From contig JAADHD010000295.1 in NCBI GenBank assembly GCA_013152075.1, forward strand, positions 1 to 6,083: a DNA stretch of 6,083 bases. Direction: 5' to 3'. The notes beneath the pieces are model-generated. The model was not told where the DNA came from and made no database searches. It saw only the letters and a program-made list of their open reading frames with translations. A program made the translations under genes and the position numbers. Below, piece after piece: positions 4,855 to 6,083 of this stretch. The stretch comes from Verrucomicrobiota bacterium. Lineage in GTDB: Bacteria; Verrucomicrobiota; Verrucomicrobiia; Verrucomicrobiales; DEV007. Position 1 is the first letter of the stretch, and each line of letters starts with the position of its first letter.

Positions 4855-5463
4855 ATGATGGACGCAGTGGTCAGTGTTGCTTGTCCGAAGTGTCATGCGG
4901 TGTTGCCGGATGATGTTCTGCAATGGAAAGGGCAAACGGAATCCGAACTTGCCACCTGCCCGGCATGCCGGGCTCCTGTTTATGCGAACATATATCCCCG
5001 ATTGTATGCTGGGGGTATTTCAAAAGAAGAGCAGGGAGGGAGTGGGCGGTCGGAAGACGGGGATGCGGTTTGTTCGTTTTATCCTGAACTTAAAGCGGAA
5101 ACAGTTTGTGAAGAGTGTGGGTGTTTGATGTCCGAAAAAGCTGCGGTGAATTGGAATGGGAAAAATTTTTGCATGCCGTGTCTTCATTTATTGAGAGAGC
5201 AGAAAGGTCGGGATGATTTTCTTTCCAAACGAACCCTTTATGACAATTCGGCTTTGGGCCTGGTTTTGTTTTTAGCGCCCTTGAGTTTGTTTACGGCTCC
5301 GTTAGCCTTGTATTATCTAATACGGTATCGAGATTCCTCCCGTGGTATTGTGCCGAGAGGGAAGGCGCGATGGGTTCTGGCGTTGATTCTAAGTATTGGC
5401 TTCATGCTGGCTTGGTTATTATTATTGGTATTGTGGTTATCAGCCGTTACAAGTTCCAGTTGA
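4855..5463 (+). CDS. Unknown protein: zinc ribbon, B-box-like zinc finger and two membrane helices
   Basis: The 202-residue protein is not assignable to a named family. Residues 10-38 form a four-cysteine zinc ribbon (CPKC at 10-13, CPAC at 35-38). After a Gly/Ser/Glu linker (52-70) comes a second cysteine cluster, C73, C85, C88, C90, C106 and C109, in the pattern CSFYP...CEECGC...G.NFCMPC. This resembles the prokaryotic B-box-like finger, but the usual histidine after the first Cys (C-x-x-H) is Tyr76. Two strong hydrophobic helices follow (about 133-156 and 172-197), separated by a basic loop with SSRGIVPRGKAR. This hairpin recalls DUF4190-type double helices. The fingers probably face the cytoplasm. 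The start is ATG 4855 or the adjacent ATG 4858; neither has a good Shine-Dalgarno. acpS begins 18 bases after its stop. A role in binding a partner protein or nucleic acid at the membrane is only a guess. Confidence 0.82.
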   Translation: MMDAVVSVACPKCHAVLPDDVLQWKGQTESELATCPACRAPVYANIYPRLYAGGISKEEQGGSGRSEDGDAVCSFYPELKAETVCEECGCLMSEKAAVNWNGKNFCMPCLHLLREQKGRDDFLSKRTLYDNSALGLVLFLAPLSLFTAPLALYYLIRYRDSSRGIVPRGKARWVLALILSIGFMLAWLLLLVLWLSAVTSSS

Positions 5464-5481
5464 TGGAGTTCCCAAATTATC

Positions 5482-5868
5482 ATGAGTAGTATTTTTGGCA
5501 TAGGGGTTGATATCGTGGAAACCGAAAGGATCCGCCAATCGATCCAGCGAAATGGGCCCAGTTTTCTGGAGCGTGTTTTCACCAAAGCAGAGAGGGATTA
5601 CTGCGATAAGATGAAAAAATATGAGATCCACTATGCCGCACGTTTTGCGGCTAAGGAGGCGGTGGCGAAAAGTTTTGGTACCGGGTTTGGTAAGGATTTC
5701 GCCTGGTCGGACGCCGAGGTGGTTCGCAAGGAGAGCGGGGAGCCGCAGATCGTTTTGCACGGTGAAGGTAAACGTTTTGCCAAGGAAAATGGAATCGTTC
5801 GCGTGATGATCACGCTGTCTCATTCCGATCATTATGCGGTGGCGCACGCGATAGCTTTGACGGGTTGA
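5482..5868 (+). CDS. acpS: Holo-[acyl-carrier-protein] synthase (AcpS)
   Basis: AcpS transfers the 4'-phosphopantetheine arm from coenzyme A to the serine of acyl carrier protein, activating it for fatty acid synthesis. It works in the cytoplasm, usually as a trimer. The 128-residue length is normal for the group I enzymes. Motifs are GIGVDIVETERI (6-17, D10 being the Mg2+ ligand), RVFTKAERDYC (31-41), YAARFAAKEAVAKSFGTG (51-68, E59 as the second metal ligand and K63 in the conserved CoA-site segment) and the C-terminal TLSHSDHYAVAHAI (111-124). ATG 5482 sits at the expected distance before GIGVD. Its best Shine-Dalgarno, GGAG at 5465-5468, is 13 bases away, longer than ideal, so translation may be coupled to the gene ending at 5463. 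All key residues are present. It is the last gene of the visible cluster. Confidence 0.96.
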   Translation: MSSIFGIGVDIVETERIRQSIQRNGPSFLERVFTKAERDYCDKMKKYEIHYAARFAAKEAVAKSFGTGFGKDFAWSDAEVVRKESGEPQIVLHGEGKRFAKENGIVRVMITLSHSDHYAVAHAIALTG

Positions 5869-6083
5869 GCACTTCAGTTCGTCCGGAGGGAGAAGGGGCT
5901 CACACGAGTCGAGACAGCTAGAGTACAAAGCCGAGCGGAGCGAGACAGACGGAGTCAAAAGACATAAAAAGCACGAAGGTGGAGAGGATGAGATAAAAAC
6001 CCCTAAACAATATTATATTTTTCGTATCTTCGGTGTCTTCCTTGGACAAATTATTCTCTGCTCTGTGTTGATTTGTGTTCCAG
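5869..6083. other. Non-coding tail with degenerate purine/pyrimidine repeats
   Basis: I see no gene here. From 5881 to 5990 the plus strand is strongly purine-rich (GAG/GGAG/CGAG words), with CGAGACAG twice (5910-5917, 5941-5948) and GAGTC twice (5906, 5952). From 6018 to 6045 it turns to TTC-led words (TTCGTATC, TTCGGTGTC, TTCCTTGG), a degenerate 8-10 base tandem pattern. No intrinsic terminator for acpS is evident. The style is that of decayed dispersed intergenic repeats. Confidence 0.45.
5959..6039. repeat. Imperfect inverted repeat with GAAG/CTTC core
   Basis: AAGACA (5959-5964) pairs with TGTCTT (6034-6039). Inside that, CGAAGGTG (5974-5981) pairs with TATCTTCG (6025-6032), counting two G-T pairs. 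The unpaired joints are unequal (9 versus 1 base) and the loop is AT-rich. It could be a decayed dispersed repeat or a weak transcript-end hairpin for the acpS cluster. Confidence 0.35.

Noticed and set aside
5440..5958. 172-codon open frame on the minus strand, antisense to acpS
   Set aside because: It lies almost wholly opposite a certain acpS gene, has no ribosome binding site or recognisable domain, and begins in the repeat-rich tail.

Overview
The window looks like ordinary bacterial chromosome of moderate GC with tightly packed genes and no mobile element, rRNA, tRNA or CRISPR. The MarR-type regulator, the divergent member of the YfiH/laccase-domain family, and the IspE / MoaD-like / zinc-finger membrane protein / AcpS order make a Verrucomicrobiota (Opitutae-like) source my best guess. 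This is inference from general sequence character and is not proven. The purine-rich, GAAG/CTTC-rich non-coding DNA at the right end would also fit that group.

Layout, left to right. (1) Positions 1-204 are the C-terminal end of an unrecognised protein. (2) Positions 205-610 are non-coding: a GC-rich part able to form several small hairpins, then a very AT-rich part with two candidate promoters. (3) Positions 611-1066 encode a MarR-family regulator, followed by a textbook intrinsic terminator at 1092-1130. (4) Positions 1136-1798 encode a YfiH/PgeF-family zinc enzyme whose start codon lies five bases after the terminator T-tract. (5) On the minus strand, 3212-1828 is a two-gene unit, NfeD-like then SPFH/paraslipin, which meets the yfiH-like gene tail to tail. 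(6) Positions 3213-3633 are a divergent intergenic region with an 11-bp tandem repeat and three TACGTA copies. (7) Positions 3634-5868 are a plus-strand cluster: ispE, a moaD-like sulfur carrier, a zinc-finger/two-helix membrane protein of unknown function, and acpS. (8) Positions 5869-6083 are non-coding DNA with degenerate repeats.

How the genes relate. The NfeD-like and SPFH proteins are a classic partner pair that organises membrane domains. IspE (isoprenoid precursors) and AcpS (acyl carrier protein activation) are housekeeping enzymes for lipid-type metabolism. The MoaD-like protein is a ubiquitin-fold sulfur carrier, but no partner MoaE is visible. The MarR regulator has no obvious target here beyond possible autoregulation.

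I do not see a clear undescribed multi-gene system. The points most worth a second look are the terminator-like hairpin next to the yfiH-like start codon, the long-armed inverted repeat between moaD and the zinc-finger gene, that zinc-finger membrane protein, the anchor-less SPFH protein, and the ordered repeats upstream of ispE. All promoter calls are by-eye matches to sigma-70 consensus and are weak evidence.
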